Source: Symbiodinium natans
Taxonomy: Eukaryota; Sar; Dinophyceae; Suessiales; Symbiodiniaceae
DNA length: 64,000 nucleotides
Assembly (NCBI GenBank): GCA_905221605.1
Contig: CAJNDS010002622.1
Location: 1 to 64,000 of the forward strand
Direction: 5' to 3'
A model generated the notes under the pieces. It was not told the origin of the DNA. It did no database searches and was given only the letters and a program-made list of their open reading frames with translations. This document shows, piece after piece, positions 53,956 through 63,732 of this stretch; position 1 is the first letter of the stretch; every line of letters starts with the position of its first letter. The position numbers and the translations under genes were made by a program.

Positions 53956-54129
53956 ATGGTTTTCAAGCTGAAGCTACGTGAAGACATCTACTTTGACTCT
54001 GCGTGTGGGGACTTGAGGGAAGCGCTTTCCTTCAAGACTTTGTCAAGCGTAAAGCTGCCGTGCCAGGCGCCCGTGCACGTGTTGGCCAGGGAGGCCGGGT
54101 TTCGTTTCTCAGGGGCGTTGTCGGGATGA
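53956..54129 (+). CDS. Short open reading frame, 57 residues
   Basis: ATG to TGA with VFKLKLREDIYFDSACGDLR, then LSSVKLPCQAPVHVL. Ordinary composition and no overlapping long frame. It may be a small protein or terminal exon. Family unknown. Confidence 0.4.
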   Translation: MVFKLKLREDIYFDSACGDLREALSFKTLSSVKLPCQAPVHVLAREAGFRFSGALSG

Positions 54130-54978
54130 ACGTGTGGCGATAACTACTCTTTTTTCTAAGGGATGTGGGGCCCCCTTAGCACCGGAGAAGGATGACTCTG
54201 ACCGGTTGAACACCAGAGTTTGTGGCAGCTTGTGGCATCCTCAGTCCAACACCCAAAAAAACCCTCCAGGCCCCGACTGTTCAACCATTCGGATATCTTC
54301 ATATGTATACCACCTTGGAATTTGGGTACAAGGGTTTCGGGTTTAGGGCAACCCCCCCCCGCCCTCCCCTGAGCATTTTCATGATGTTCAGAGCCCTCCC
54401 CCCCTTTTGCCAAGCCTTGAGCTCGGCCACTTTGGTCGGCGGGGGAGGTGGGGCGGATTTGGGGGGTTGCGGAACCTCCCTTTCCTCCAAGATTCTCGAA
54501 ACCCCCTAAGCAACCACCGGACTTGAAAGTGGTCTTGACTTTGGATTTGGGTTTAATTAGGGGATTACAATTCAGGGTTTGGCCGTTAGGGCTTCCTTCA
54601 AGCCACAAGAAGTGTGCCGGCCGTGCTCTGAAGCGGGGTCGAGGGCTGAAGAAGGGAATCGTGCGCGTAGCGCCTGTCATTGACCGCAGCTCCCTGCAAA
54701 ACCCGAAACCAACAGCACCCTTCAAAGCTCAAGGCAAACCCCAATGTCGGGTTGCACTTAAAAGATGGTGGGACCCCGAACCATAACCTCGCAAGCTTCA
54801 AAGCTGGGAGTCATCTCTGCCCGGCCAGGGCCCTAAGGAGTTGGCAGAGTAACCTTGTACTTATAACCCGAAAAAGTTTCGAACTTCTACGGGTTCAAAT
54901 CATACTTGTAAATAGAAAACCCAACAACTGGTGGAAGCTTCTTTTTCGCAGGCCCACACCCCCCCCCCCCCCCCCCCC
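54130..54978. other. Unassigned DNA
   Basis: Frames on both strands without motifs. A C run of about 20 at 54958-54978 precedes a telomere-like array. Confidence 0.4.
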
Positions 54979-55046
54979 AAACCCTAAACCCTAAACCCTA
55001 AACCCTAAACCCTAAACCCTAAACCCTAAACCCTAAACCCTAAACC
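54979..55046 (-). repeat. Telomere-like array (CCCTAAA)n, about nine units
   Basis: Homogeneous, ending with CCTTAAG-type variants about 20 bases before a coding-like exon. Confidence 0.95.
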
Positions 55047-55065
55047 TTAAGCCTTAAGCCTTAAA

Positions 55066-55185
55066 CGCTGTCTTTTCCGCGCCATCGCCCGCCGAGCCTG
55101 GCATGGCGCCCGCACCATCGCCGGCTGCTTGGCCGAAATCGTCCGGGCATCCCTTGCACCTCTGAGGGAACGAGTGGCCTCAACC
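55066..55185 (+). CDS. Coding-like exon, Arg/Ala-rich helix
   Basis: The frame reads RCLFRAIARRAWHGARTIAG and CLAEIVRASLAPLRERV, strongly amphipathic. It may be a 5' exon of the FWD-RDGP gene downstream, but no junction could be checked. Confidence 0.4.
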
Positions 55186-55189
55186 CCAG

Positions 55190-56462
55190 AAGCCCAGAAG
55201 CCCCCCATCCCTCGAAAGCTCCCTACGGGCATCGTGTCTACAAGCGAGTCATTGCCTTCAGAGACATGAAGCCGCGCAGCCAACAAGACAAAAACAGGCC
55301 TTACGCCCGAAGCTTGCGTCCCATGGCCCCCCTAAGGTGTTTGAGCCTTTTTGTTGTGATAGGCTCCCCTTCCCCGACCTCTTCAGCACCCTTTATTCGG
55401 TTAAGAGAGCGGGGAAGGGGGAAGCGTCGCTGCGGGTTTTTTTCAAGATTCGGGGACTTGTTTTGGCAGACGTCCGGGGATGTTTGAGGGCATCTCTGGT
55501 CGTGGCTGCGGGAGATGGCCTGTGGGATGTTGTTGGATTCTTTGTTGCGAGTTTCAGGCTGGCGGACCCGACTCTGCGGGAGAGAGAGAGAGAGGGAGCT
55601 AGGGGGAGCGAGGGTCCACGAAATAAATGAATGATCCAGGTGCAGGAATGGCTGTTGCAACCGAAAAGGATGTGCAAGCAGCCCCCAATCCCAGCACTTC
55701 AGGAGGTTTTCGTGGTTTCGTCGACTGCCGTCGACGAGCCTGAGCTTACGACACTTGCGGGGGAATACGAGCAGACAGGCACGACGCGATTGTGAATTTA
55801 GGGTTTTAGGGTTTAGTTTAGTGTTTACGTATATTTTGGGGTTTCGGGTTCGGTTTAGGGTTTGGGGTTCCTGAGCGTGGAGTAAGATGCCAAACAGAAG
55901 AGAAGTACCAGAGGAATGGGCTTTTCCCAACTGCAAAGCCAAACAGGTGTCGTTTAGCTTCTTGGGTTGAGGGCTTCTGGATTGTGACTTTTTCTTCTCC
56001 GGGTCCCGGGTGCCATTTGTGTTTCATTAGGCGTTCGGGTTTGTCCCAGCTCCCCCGCAGGAAGAAGCTAACGCCAGGCCGCAACCACGGCAAGCCGTTC
56101 TTCCGCCGCCGGCGAACTTCCGAGGAGGCGGAGGCAGCCAGCTGCGCGGGCTTAGGGTTGAGGGTAGGACGTCGGGAGTCTGGACTGAAAACGGGTTTAG
56201 GGTGCCTCGGGGGTTTAGGGTGTTGATGGTGCTTGAGTTTTGTTTGGGTTCAGGATTTGAGAAGATATTATTGAGCGTTCAAGCGCCCGAAGGACCAAAG
56301 GGTCCCAGCTCGAAGTCCTGATCTCAAATCCTCGAGTTCTGAACCCCCTGAACCCTCAACCTCGAGCCCGAAACCTGAGTGCCCTCAACCCCACTCTTGA
56401 ACATGGAAAGAAATCCTAAACCCTAAGCCCTAAACCCGCCCACCCTTCTTGAACATGGAAAG
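55190..56462. other. Probable intron or upstream region
   Basis: A possible basic exon at about 56060-56150 (KPFFRRRRTSEEAEA) and a (GA)n tract near 55585. Degenerate TTTAGGG words at 55796-55870 and 56150-56220. TTGAACATGGAAAG occurs twice, at 56397-56410 and 56449-56462, flanking a short telomere-like segment. Confidence 0.4.
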
Positions 56463-57914
56463 GAGATCTACCTCTACTTCTGGGACTTGCGCGACGGGCC
56501 AGACTTTGTCGGGTGGCGACCTGACCCACCGAATTACATTAGAGAGGCTTAGGGGCTTTCATGTCGTACAGATGCATTCCCTGAACGCCGAAGCACCAAA
56601 TGCCACTATTCCTTGAACTCGATTCCGAGCCTTATAACCCCTAAACCCTATAAACCCTAAACCCTAAACCCTAAACCATGGAATAAGGCTCATAAAGCCC
56701 CCAGTGTCCTTCACGCTCTGGGCTTCCAGGTGGCTGGGGCAGTCCGTGGGCGCCTCGCTCGCCTCCTGTCTGAGATAGGGTTTAGGGCTAGGTTTTAGGT
56801 TAGGGTTTAGGGTTTAGGGTGTAGGGTTTAGGGTTTAGGGTTTAGGGCTTAGGATTCAGCGTTCGTGGGTGGCTCAAGGCCTAGGCTAGGGCTTGGGGTT
56901 ATCTGGATGGGGGCTGGAGGTTAAGAGAGTAGACGGGGGTCGTGGGAGATTTTTTTCTTGTGGGGGCATTTCGGGAAGCAACTCTGGCAAACGACTTGCG
57001 GGGGAAGATGATCTGCAAGCAGCAGAGCAACTAATCTTTTTCGGAGACGCCTCCCAGATGCTTCCTTCTTCTTCGTGCCTTCGTCGTCTTGGTCAGCGAC
57101 AAGAGCTCCGATCCCAAAACTCGAAGAAGGCTACCCCCAAGCCCTAAACCTTACAAACCCTGTAACCCCCTACAACTTGGCATGTTCCCCCTTATATTCC
57201 CCCCCCCCCCCCCCCATTTATGATCCCTGTTCAGGAAACTCCACAACGCCCCCCGACCAGGTCTGGAGTCGATGCGAGGCAGCAGAGGACCGGCCCCCCT
57301 CAAGCGGCTGGCGCATCCCCTGGGACGGGGCGGTGAGCGACCACTTGCAGGCGCGGGGGAAGCAAGTGGCAAGGGAGGAAGTTGGAGGGGGGAAGCAGGG
57401 GAAGGGTCGGGGGTGTATGGGGGGGGGGGGGGAGGGAGGAAGGGGGCTGAGGGGTCTCTGCGTAGCAAGATGTTCCTAGCAGCTTTTTGCGCAAAGTGAG
57501 TGCCACTCTCTCCCCCTCTCAAGTCCGAATCCGCTCAAGGTCCGTCGACTTTCTCCTCCAACTCCAGCACCCACAAAGGAAGAGGTGAAAGAGGTGTGGT
57601 TTTAGTATGTGTGTGCTTTGTGGGGCATTGAAGGCCCGCACTATGGAGATTGGCATTTGGGCATAAGATTCGGCACTGATTCTCTTGGTCCCTCGTTGTA
57701 TGGCCAGTGCTTCAGGCAGAGTGCAATTAAGAGCAATTACATAGCCTGACTGGTGGGAGCTTTCCTCCAGGAAGATGTGGAACAAGCACCATCAGAAGAG
57801 CAGCAGGAGCAGCTATTGCTGGCCAGAGATCAGGCGCATTTTGTGCTTCCACTGGACCCAGAGCCCCGTGGCCCCAGAAACCGAAAACCTCAGGCCCAAA
57901 CCGCCTCAACCTAG
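56463..57914 (+). CDS. FWD-RDGP/GWW module protein, four 3' exons
   Basis: Exons 56463-56515, 56730-56773, 57235-57332 and 57771-57914 (TAG) keep frame throughout. They encode EIYLYFWDLRDGPDFVGWW, LGQSVGAS, PDQVWSRCEAAEDRPPSSGW and RIPWDGAV, then EDVEQAPSEEQQEQLLLARD and a basic tail. I recall this Trp-rich pattern from many dinoflagellate predicted proteins, but not a named function. Donors are GC (56516), GA (56774) and GT (57333). The N-terminal part was not found. Confidence 0.72.
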
Positions 57915-58900
57915 AACTATGGGCCCGTCCTTTCTTAGGGATCGGACCGTGTCTTGCCCATGCCTTAAAGTGGGTCTGGAGCTTGCAACATCCCAAACCC
58001 GAGTCGGAGCAGGTGGCTTTGGTCGAAGCGGAGGCAACGCAGGTAGGGTGCCCCCAGACTTCTGGGAGGGAGGGTGGTCCTGGCGCCATGGGCAACGGAC
58101 TTCGAAAGCGATCATTGGTTTAGTTTAGCCTTTCGGCCCATCAAAAACCTGACGTGAAGTATCAACTGTAACCCTAAGTCCTCAGATAAACAAAAACCTA
58201 TTGGGCGACCTACGAATGCCTCAGGGAGGGGTTTGTAACCCGAGGCTACAGTTCCCTATTGGGCGACCTACGAATACCTCAGGGAGGGGTTTGTACCCCG
58301 AGGCTACAGTTCCCTAAGTACGTACCTCCAATGAAACCCTCCCCCTTAAGGACCCTTATGCTTTCAGGGCATTTCCCAGGTCAGGGCTGCCCGAAGATTC
58401 CGTAGATGGCTACATGATGTTGTGTGTTGCCGCTCATGGGATGGAGATTGTGCCGGCAGTGGCGTTCGTGCTGCATGGAGGTCCTGCTTGGTGGGGGGAG
58501 GACCGGGTGGGGGGGGGGGGTCCTGAGGATGGCGCGGGTGGATCTTCAAAGTTTCGAGCTGGACTACGCACTTGTCTGGGGAGAGGAATGCCAAAGAAAC
58601 ACAACCAAAAAGCCCTATAATCCGCCCCCCCCCCCTCCCCCCAAAAAAAAACTCCCTAAACCTAGGGAGAAAGTGTTGGCCAAGCCCAAAACCCTCGGTT
58701 CAAGTGAGAGCGGCGGCCCAGGTGTGTTGGTCCCTTACCGTGCAATACATACTGAACCCTAACCCCAACCCCCAGACCCCAAACCCTAAACCCTGTAGCC
58801 TTGTCAACCCTAAACCCCTGAAGCTCTAAACCCCAAACCCTAAACCCTGAACCCTAAACCGATAAACCGATAAAGCCTAAACCCCTGAAGCCCTAAACCC
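57915..58900. other. Spacer with a 58-base tandem duplication
   Basis: No supported exon. A C-rich/A-rich low-complexity stretch at 58620-58670 and degenerate CCCTAAA words from 58755 to 58900. Confidence 0.4.
58201..58316 (+). repeat. Two-copy tandem repeat, 58-base period
   Basis: TTGGGCGACCTACGAAT begins at 58201 and 58259. The copies differ at two positions, so the duplication is recent. Confidence 0.92.
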
Positions 58901-58904
58901 AAGC

Positions 58905-58976
58905 CGAGCCGGAGTCTCCACCTCGAGGTCTTGGAGACGGCGGTCGCCATGCTCGAAGGCCGAATCAACCGGGTTC
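58905..58976 (+). CDS. Coding-like exon, helical
   Basis: The frame reads LHLEVLETAVAMLEGRINR and ends at a GTTCGCGG donor. Possibly coiled coil. Gene unknown. Confidence 0.45.
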
Positions 58977-59130
58977 GCGGTTTAAGGTTTAGTGTTGGGC
59001 TGTTCCCATTACGAAGAAGTAAAATTATCTCAGCAGCAACAGACCCCAACAGCGTGGGATATCATCAGCCGGCGTGTAGTCGTTTTTGCAAACGGATTCG
59101 AAAAGGAAACCTCGCAAGATTGAAGCAATG

Positions 59131-59467
59131 TCCAGTTGTTGGACAGGCACATCTTTACGGCAAGAAAGCGGTGGCAAAAGCAAGGGCTAGAAACTATAGG
59201 AAACAAAACTTGCTGCGTGCGCACATACAGATATCTTTTTGCGCGCAAAGATTCCGCCGGCCATACAGCCTCGGCTGTCCGTCGCGGTCTTGTGACACAA
59301 CTGCTACGTTTCCTGCGCGCGCTCGTGGATTTCATTCTGTTTGCACACATATCGTGTATATATTCATATCAAAACACGGCTGCATTCGAGCTGTCGCTAA
59401 GCCACGCGCGCGCATTCAAATTGCCTGGCGTTGAAACGGGAGAGCCGGTATGTCGTCGAAAGATCAC
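59131..59467 (+). repeat. Dispersed repeat family R1, copy A
   Basis: About 340 bases from GGCACATCTTTACGGCAAG to a GTCGAAAGATC end. Degraded frames (SAVRRGLVTQLL, FILFAHISCIYSYQ, AFKLPGVETGEPVC) reappear in copies B-D, so the copies share one ancestor. AT-rich at its centre. Nature unknown. Confidence 0.75.
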
Positions 59468-60000
59468 CTTGATCTTCCAATAGTCTCTTGAAAATTAACG
59501 TCTATTCTGATAAACGTGTACGCCTTTATAAAGGGGCTTTAATATAAACGCTTATTGTATAAAACATAAACGCTTATTGTCCATAATATAAACGCTTATT
59601 CTTCTTATTGTGGGGCAAATGGAAGGAAGTAAATCTACATGTTGCTTCGTGACACAGGGATGCAGGGAGGGAGGAAGGGCCCGACACTGCCAATTACCTG
59701 TGCAACAAGTGCAGCATGAATGCTGTTTTTCCGTGCATGCAGGCTTTCCATGCGCATACTGGCTCAAGTTGTTTTAAAAGATTGTCACCGTAGTCATGGC
59801 ATGGCTTCCGAGCAGAGTAAGAAGGCCAACCCAAAGAAGCAGCACACAGCAGCTTTTCCCACAGGTGAGCAGATATCCTTTCACTCTTTCTGGGATGTTC
59901 TGATCCACCTTGCTCTTCTTCTGTGCTATGTCTCTTCGGCTTTTGTGTTCGGGATGTTTTGCTCGAAGCTGTGAAAACACCGGCTGTATTTCAGTAAACA

Positions 60001-60520
60001 TCCCCCAATAAGCAAAACCTAAGCTTTGTACTTAAAACTTTACTCAAACAATCATCCCCCAATGAGCAAAACCTAAGCTCTTTTAAACTAACACATATTG
60101 AATAGCTAAAATCAGCCCCCCCCCCCCCCCCCGCACCTCCCCCTGATAAGCTGATAAGCAAGCAGCTTAACTTGAACTCTGAACTAAACACTGTACCTTA
60201 GCTAACACATTGTATTTCAGTTCTCATCCCCAGACAAGCAAACCAAACCAAACTCTGCACTGATACGTGTACCTCGAGCGATCACCCCCCAACAGGCAAA
60301 ACCAAAACTTTGCACTACACTGTACCTTAGCTAACGCTTTGCAACTTCAGTAATCATCCCAAGAAGCAAAATTTAAACTCTGTGCAGACACTGTACCTTA
60401 GCTAGCGCATTGTATCCCCCCCCCCCCCAAAAAAAAAAGCAAAGCCTGAACTCTGTACTAAACACTGTACCTTAGCTAACGCATTGTATTTCAGTTGTCA
60501 TCCAAGCCTCAACTCTGCAC
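60001..60520 (+). repeat. Degenerate tandem repeat R2
   Basis: Roughly eight to ten imperfect copies of a 50-70 base unit containing AAGCAAAACCTAAGCTCTG, CTGTACCTTAGCTAAC and TTGTATTTCAGT, with C runs at 60116-60132 and 60416-60428. A reverse-complement relic appears near 63185-63260. Confidence 0.75.
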
Positions 60521-60548
60521 TAAAGCCTGCATAATTACGCAAATATCT

Positions 60549-60606
60549 AATTAAAACACACACACACACACACACACATATATGAAGAGATATATATATA
60601 TACATA
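60549..60606. repeat. (CA)n then (TA)n microsatellite
   Basis: A simple CA tract passes into TA with a short GAAGAGA interruption. Confidence 0.92.
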
Positions 60607-60719
60607 TTGTTTGAAGTGGAACGCTGTGGGAATCTGTCCTTCAATGAACACTCAATGACAGCTCCTTAGTTGTTGTTTACTAATCTGGTTCCACGGCCTA
60701 GGTTGGGCGCAATATTGAA

Positions 60720-60970
60720 ACATTTTAAAAACTCAATATTTCAACATTGGGCTGGATCCAAGATTCAAGATTCCACAGTTTTTTTGGAGGTCATCTTGGA
60801 TCCAGAGCGCAGGCTGGGCCCAACCTTGGAATATTGAAAGGGTTTCAATACTTCAATATTTGGGGGAGTGTCCTGGCTGGATCCAAGATTGTTTTGCGAA
60901 ATCTTTGGACATCGTACCTTGGATCCAGCCCAATATTGAAAGGGCTTCAATACTTCAATATTGGGGGAAG
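60720..60970. repeat. Fold-back repeat R3
   Basis: CTTGGATCCAGCCCAATATTG and its reverse complement alternate, built on the palindromes TTGGATCCAA and CAATATTG. CTGGATCCAAGAT near 60753 pairs with ATCTTGGATCCAG near 60794. A further copy lies at about 63100-63175. Confidence 0.8.
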
Positions 60971-61157
60971 CGGGGCGGCAACAACCAGGGACCAAGAGTC
61001 CACATTCTTTTGGAAAGCGGTCTTGTCTGTTTCGATGTTTTTAACATCGGCCGTCACGATCCAACAAAAAACGAGAAAGCAAACAGCGCAACAAACTCAT
61101 TCTAACAAACAGGCCCCCGCAGCCTCCCCTGTTGTAAAATTTACGGCTTCGCGTTTA

Positions 61158-61205
61158 TATGTGTTTATATATATATATGTATATATATATATATGTGTGT
61201 GTGTT
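61158..61205. repeat. (TA)n and (GT)n microsatellites
   Basis: TATATA tract followed by GTGTGTGTGT. A similar TA tract is at 62848-62915. Confidence 0.9.
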
Positions 61206-61479
61206 TCTTGTGAGTTTTTGATTTTGGTTCATGTATTTATTCACTTGTATTTGGAGTTGAAGTTTTGGATCGACTATGTCGATGAAAGGGCTTAATATAT
61301 ACAGGGGTCTTAGGTTCAGACTTTAGGGTTTCGGGTTCAAGGTGATGTTTAGGCGCTCATGTTTAGGGATTAGGTCTAGGGCTCCGAGTCCAGGGTTTTG
61401 GATTGAGGGCTGAGGGTTTAGGATTTTAGGGCTTAGGGCATGGGATTCAGGGTTTAGGGTTTGGTGTTTCAGGGGCAGG

Positions 61480-61637
61480 GGAGTTAACCCGAGTTAACTC
61501 GAGTTAACTGTCAGACCCAACCCGAGTTAACTGGAGCTAACTCTCAGAGCCAACTCGACTTAACTCGAGTTAACTCCCCAAAACCTCTTATTTTCCTTTT
61601 AACTCCCAGAGCCAACCCGAGTTAACTCGAGTTATTG
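61480..61637. repeat. Cluster of GAGTTAACTC palindromes
   Basis: About nine copies of GAGTTAAC(T/C)C, many joined as GAGTTAACTCGAGTTAACT, in about 160 bases, with short CCCAGAGCCAACC spacers. The core GTTAAC is its own reverse complement. Confidence 0.88.
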
Positions 61638-61639
61638 TA

Positions 61640-62290
61640 CTCCCCTAAAAAAAATCTCTGAAACCCAAACAGACCCTCAACCCCGAAATCATGAATCCTG
61701 AGCACCCGAAATTCTGAAGCCGTGACGACCCCAAGCCCCCCCTCCCCAAAAAAAAAACCTGCGCCACCCCGCCAACCCTTCGGGGTAAACAACCCAAACA
61801 TCACCCTCCCCCCCAACAAAAAAACCTCAAAGGAGGAATCCCAAACCGCAAACCCCCCAACCCAAACTCCACCCCAAACCACCCAAAGACGCAGACCCTA
61901 AACACCCAGAGTCCCAAAACCCCAAAACTTCACCATGACCCCTGAGTATTTTTTCTTTGATACATCTAAGAAAGGTTTAATTAGGGTTTGGCGTTTGAGG
62001 TTTATGGCTTGTTGCTTGGGGTTTAATCATCAACCCGAAGCAGTACCCCACTTTAGACCCTAAACCCCAAACCACCGTTGAACTCTACATCTCCATCCGC
62101 AAGCCCAAGAGACCACAACCCTAAGTCCCTGAACCCTCAACAACAAAACAACCAACCCTAGTCAAAACTGTATATATCCCTCAACCCCAAACCTCAACCC
62201 CTATAACCTTGAAGCCCAAACCCCCAGCCTCGGCCCCGTCACAAACCCTATAGCCCAAGCCACGCCCTAAACCCCCAAGAGTTTTGGGGC
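61640..62290. other. C- and A-rich DNA without a supported gene
   Basis: Mostly short C and A runs; the 86-codon minus frame (61622-61882) is low-complexity Gly/Phe. Occasional CCCTAAA-like words. Confidence 0.45.
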
Positions 62291-62329
62291 AAGCTGTCTT
62301 CCAAAATGACAAATCGCAACAAGTTTTGG

Positions 62330-62690
62330 TTCCTATTGACCTATTGTTTTTAGCCTTTGCGTTTGCAACCGCTTTCTTGCTATGATCTTTCGATGACATA
62401 CCGGCTCTCCCGTTGCAACGCCAGGCAATTTGAACGCGCGCGTTCGCGTGGCGAACGACAGCGCGAATGCAGCAACATTTTGATATGAATATATACACGA
62501 TGGTTGTGCGAACAGAATGAGATCCACGTGCGCGCGCAGAAAAGCAGCAGTTTAGTCACAAGACCACGACGGACAGCCGAGGTTGCCTCGCCGGCGGAAT
62601 CTTTGCGTATATTAAAATATCTGTTTGGTTCCTACATTACTATTGCTTTTAGCCTTTGCTTTCGCAACCGTTGTCTTGCTATGCCCTGAC
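62330..62690 (-). repeat. Dispersed repeat family R1, copy B (inverted)
   Basis: Reverse-complement relative of copy A. Read on the minus strand it again gives LILFAQPSCIYSYQN and AFKLPGVATGEPVC, with many substitutions. Two partial units appear joined: the motif near TTTAGCCTTTGC occurs at 62349 and 62649. Confidence 0.72.
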
Positions 62691-62847
62691 CCTTCATTCA
62701 ATAGACACTTATATCAGCTTTAAGCGCTTACAAGAGACTTTTGTGAATGGAACAAGCGGTTAGCATAAGGGCCTGTTGTTTTAACAAGCATGGTTTTTTA
62801 CACAAGAAGCTTTTATGTTAGAGGCAACCGGCGTTCATGTTTTAGCA

Positions 62848-62915
62848 ATATATATGTGTATATATATATACATGTACTTGAAAGTATATTTATATTTGTT
62901 TATATATATATATGT
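62848..62915. repeat. (TA)n microsatellites
   Basis: Two TATATA stretches separated by about 30 bases of AT-rich sequence. Confidence 0.9.
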
Positions 62916-63099
62916 AGTTTTTTAGACCGTCAACCCTAAAACCTAAATTAGAGCATTGTTTTTTCGTAATCGGTTCTTCTTTTCCCTCGTCCTCTCTTCT
63001 TTCCAGAGGGCCTGAATATTTGTATGCCGCCGCCCTAAACTCTCACTCGACCATAGCAGGGGCTTTTTTGCATCACCTTGAAACACTTTCTGCGGATTG

Positions 63100-63175
63100 G
63101 ATCTTGGATCTTGGATCTTGGATCCAGCCCAATATTGAAATATTGAGTTTTGCCCATTTTTCAATATTGTGGGGC
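63100..63175. repeat. Fold-back repeat R3, second copy
   Basis: Begins with a triple GGATCTT repeat, then CTTGGATCCAGCCCAATATTG and an inverted TCAATATTG. About 2.2 kb from the first R3 block. Confidence 0.75.
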
Positions 63176-63374
63176 CAGATAAGCATAAACCCTGGTACAG
63201 AGTTTGGTTTTGCTTAGTGGGGGAGGGGGGGTGATTGCTGAAATACAATGTGCGTTTCCTCAGGTGCAGAGTTTAGCGCAGTGGTGCGCAGAGTTTGGTT
63301 GCCCCAAAGATCTTCAAAAATCTGGGGGAGCAAGGCTTGGTCTCACCAGATTACAAACCCCAAGAGTACTCGCT

Positions 63375-63600
63375 GTTGGGGAACCAAAACTTGCTACGCG
63401 CGCATACACACACATCTTTTGATTCCGACGGCGTGACAATCTCGGCTGTCCGTCGCGGTCTTGTGAGTCAACTGCTGCGTTTGATGCGAGCACACATGGA
63501 TCTCATTCTGTTCGCATAAATATCGTGTGTATTTTCAAAAATATTCATATCAAGATACTGCTGCATTCGCTGTTGCGCTCTCCGTGCCGCGTGCTGCGTC
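63375..63600 (+). repeat. Dispersed repeat family R1, copy C
   Basis: Same orientation as copy A: GGAACCAAAACTTGCTACGC, then SAVRRGLVSQLL and LILFA frames broken by stop codons. Confidence 0.7.
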
Positions 63601-63732
63601 CGGCGCGACACACTCCGGCGCGACGCACGGAAAGGTTCGCGACAAGATCGTGCACGAATGCTGTTGCGCGGGCACACATGGGTGTCTCGCCGTTCGCACG
63701 GATCTGTTCTTGCGGCTAAGCAGCCGCGTCTT

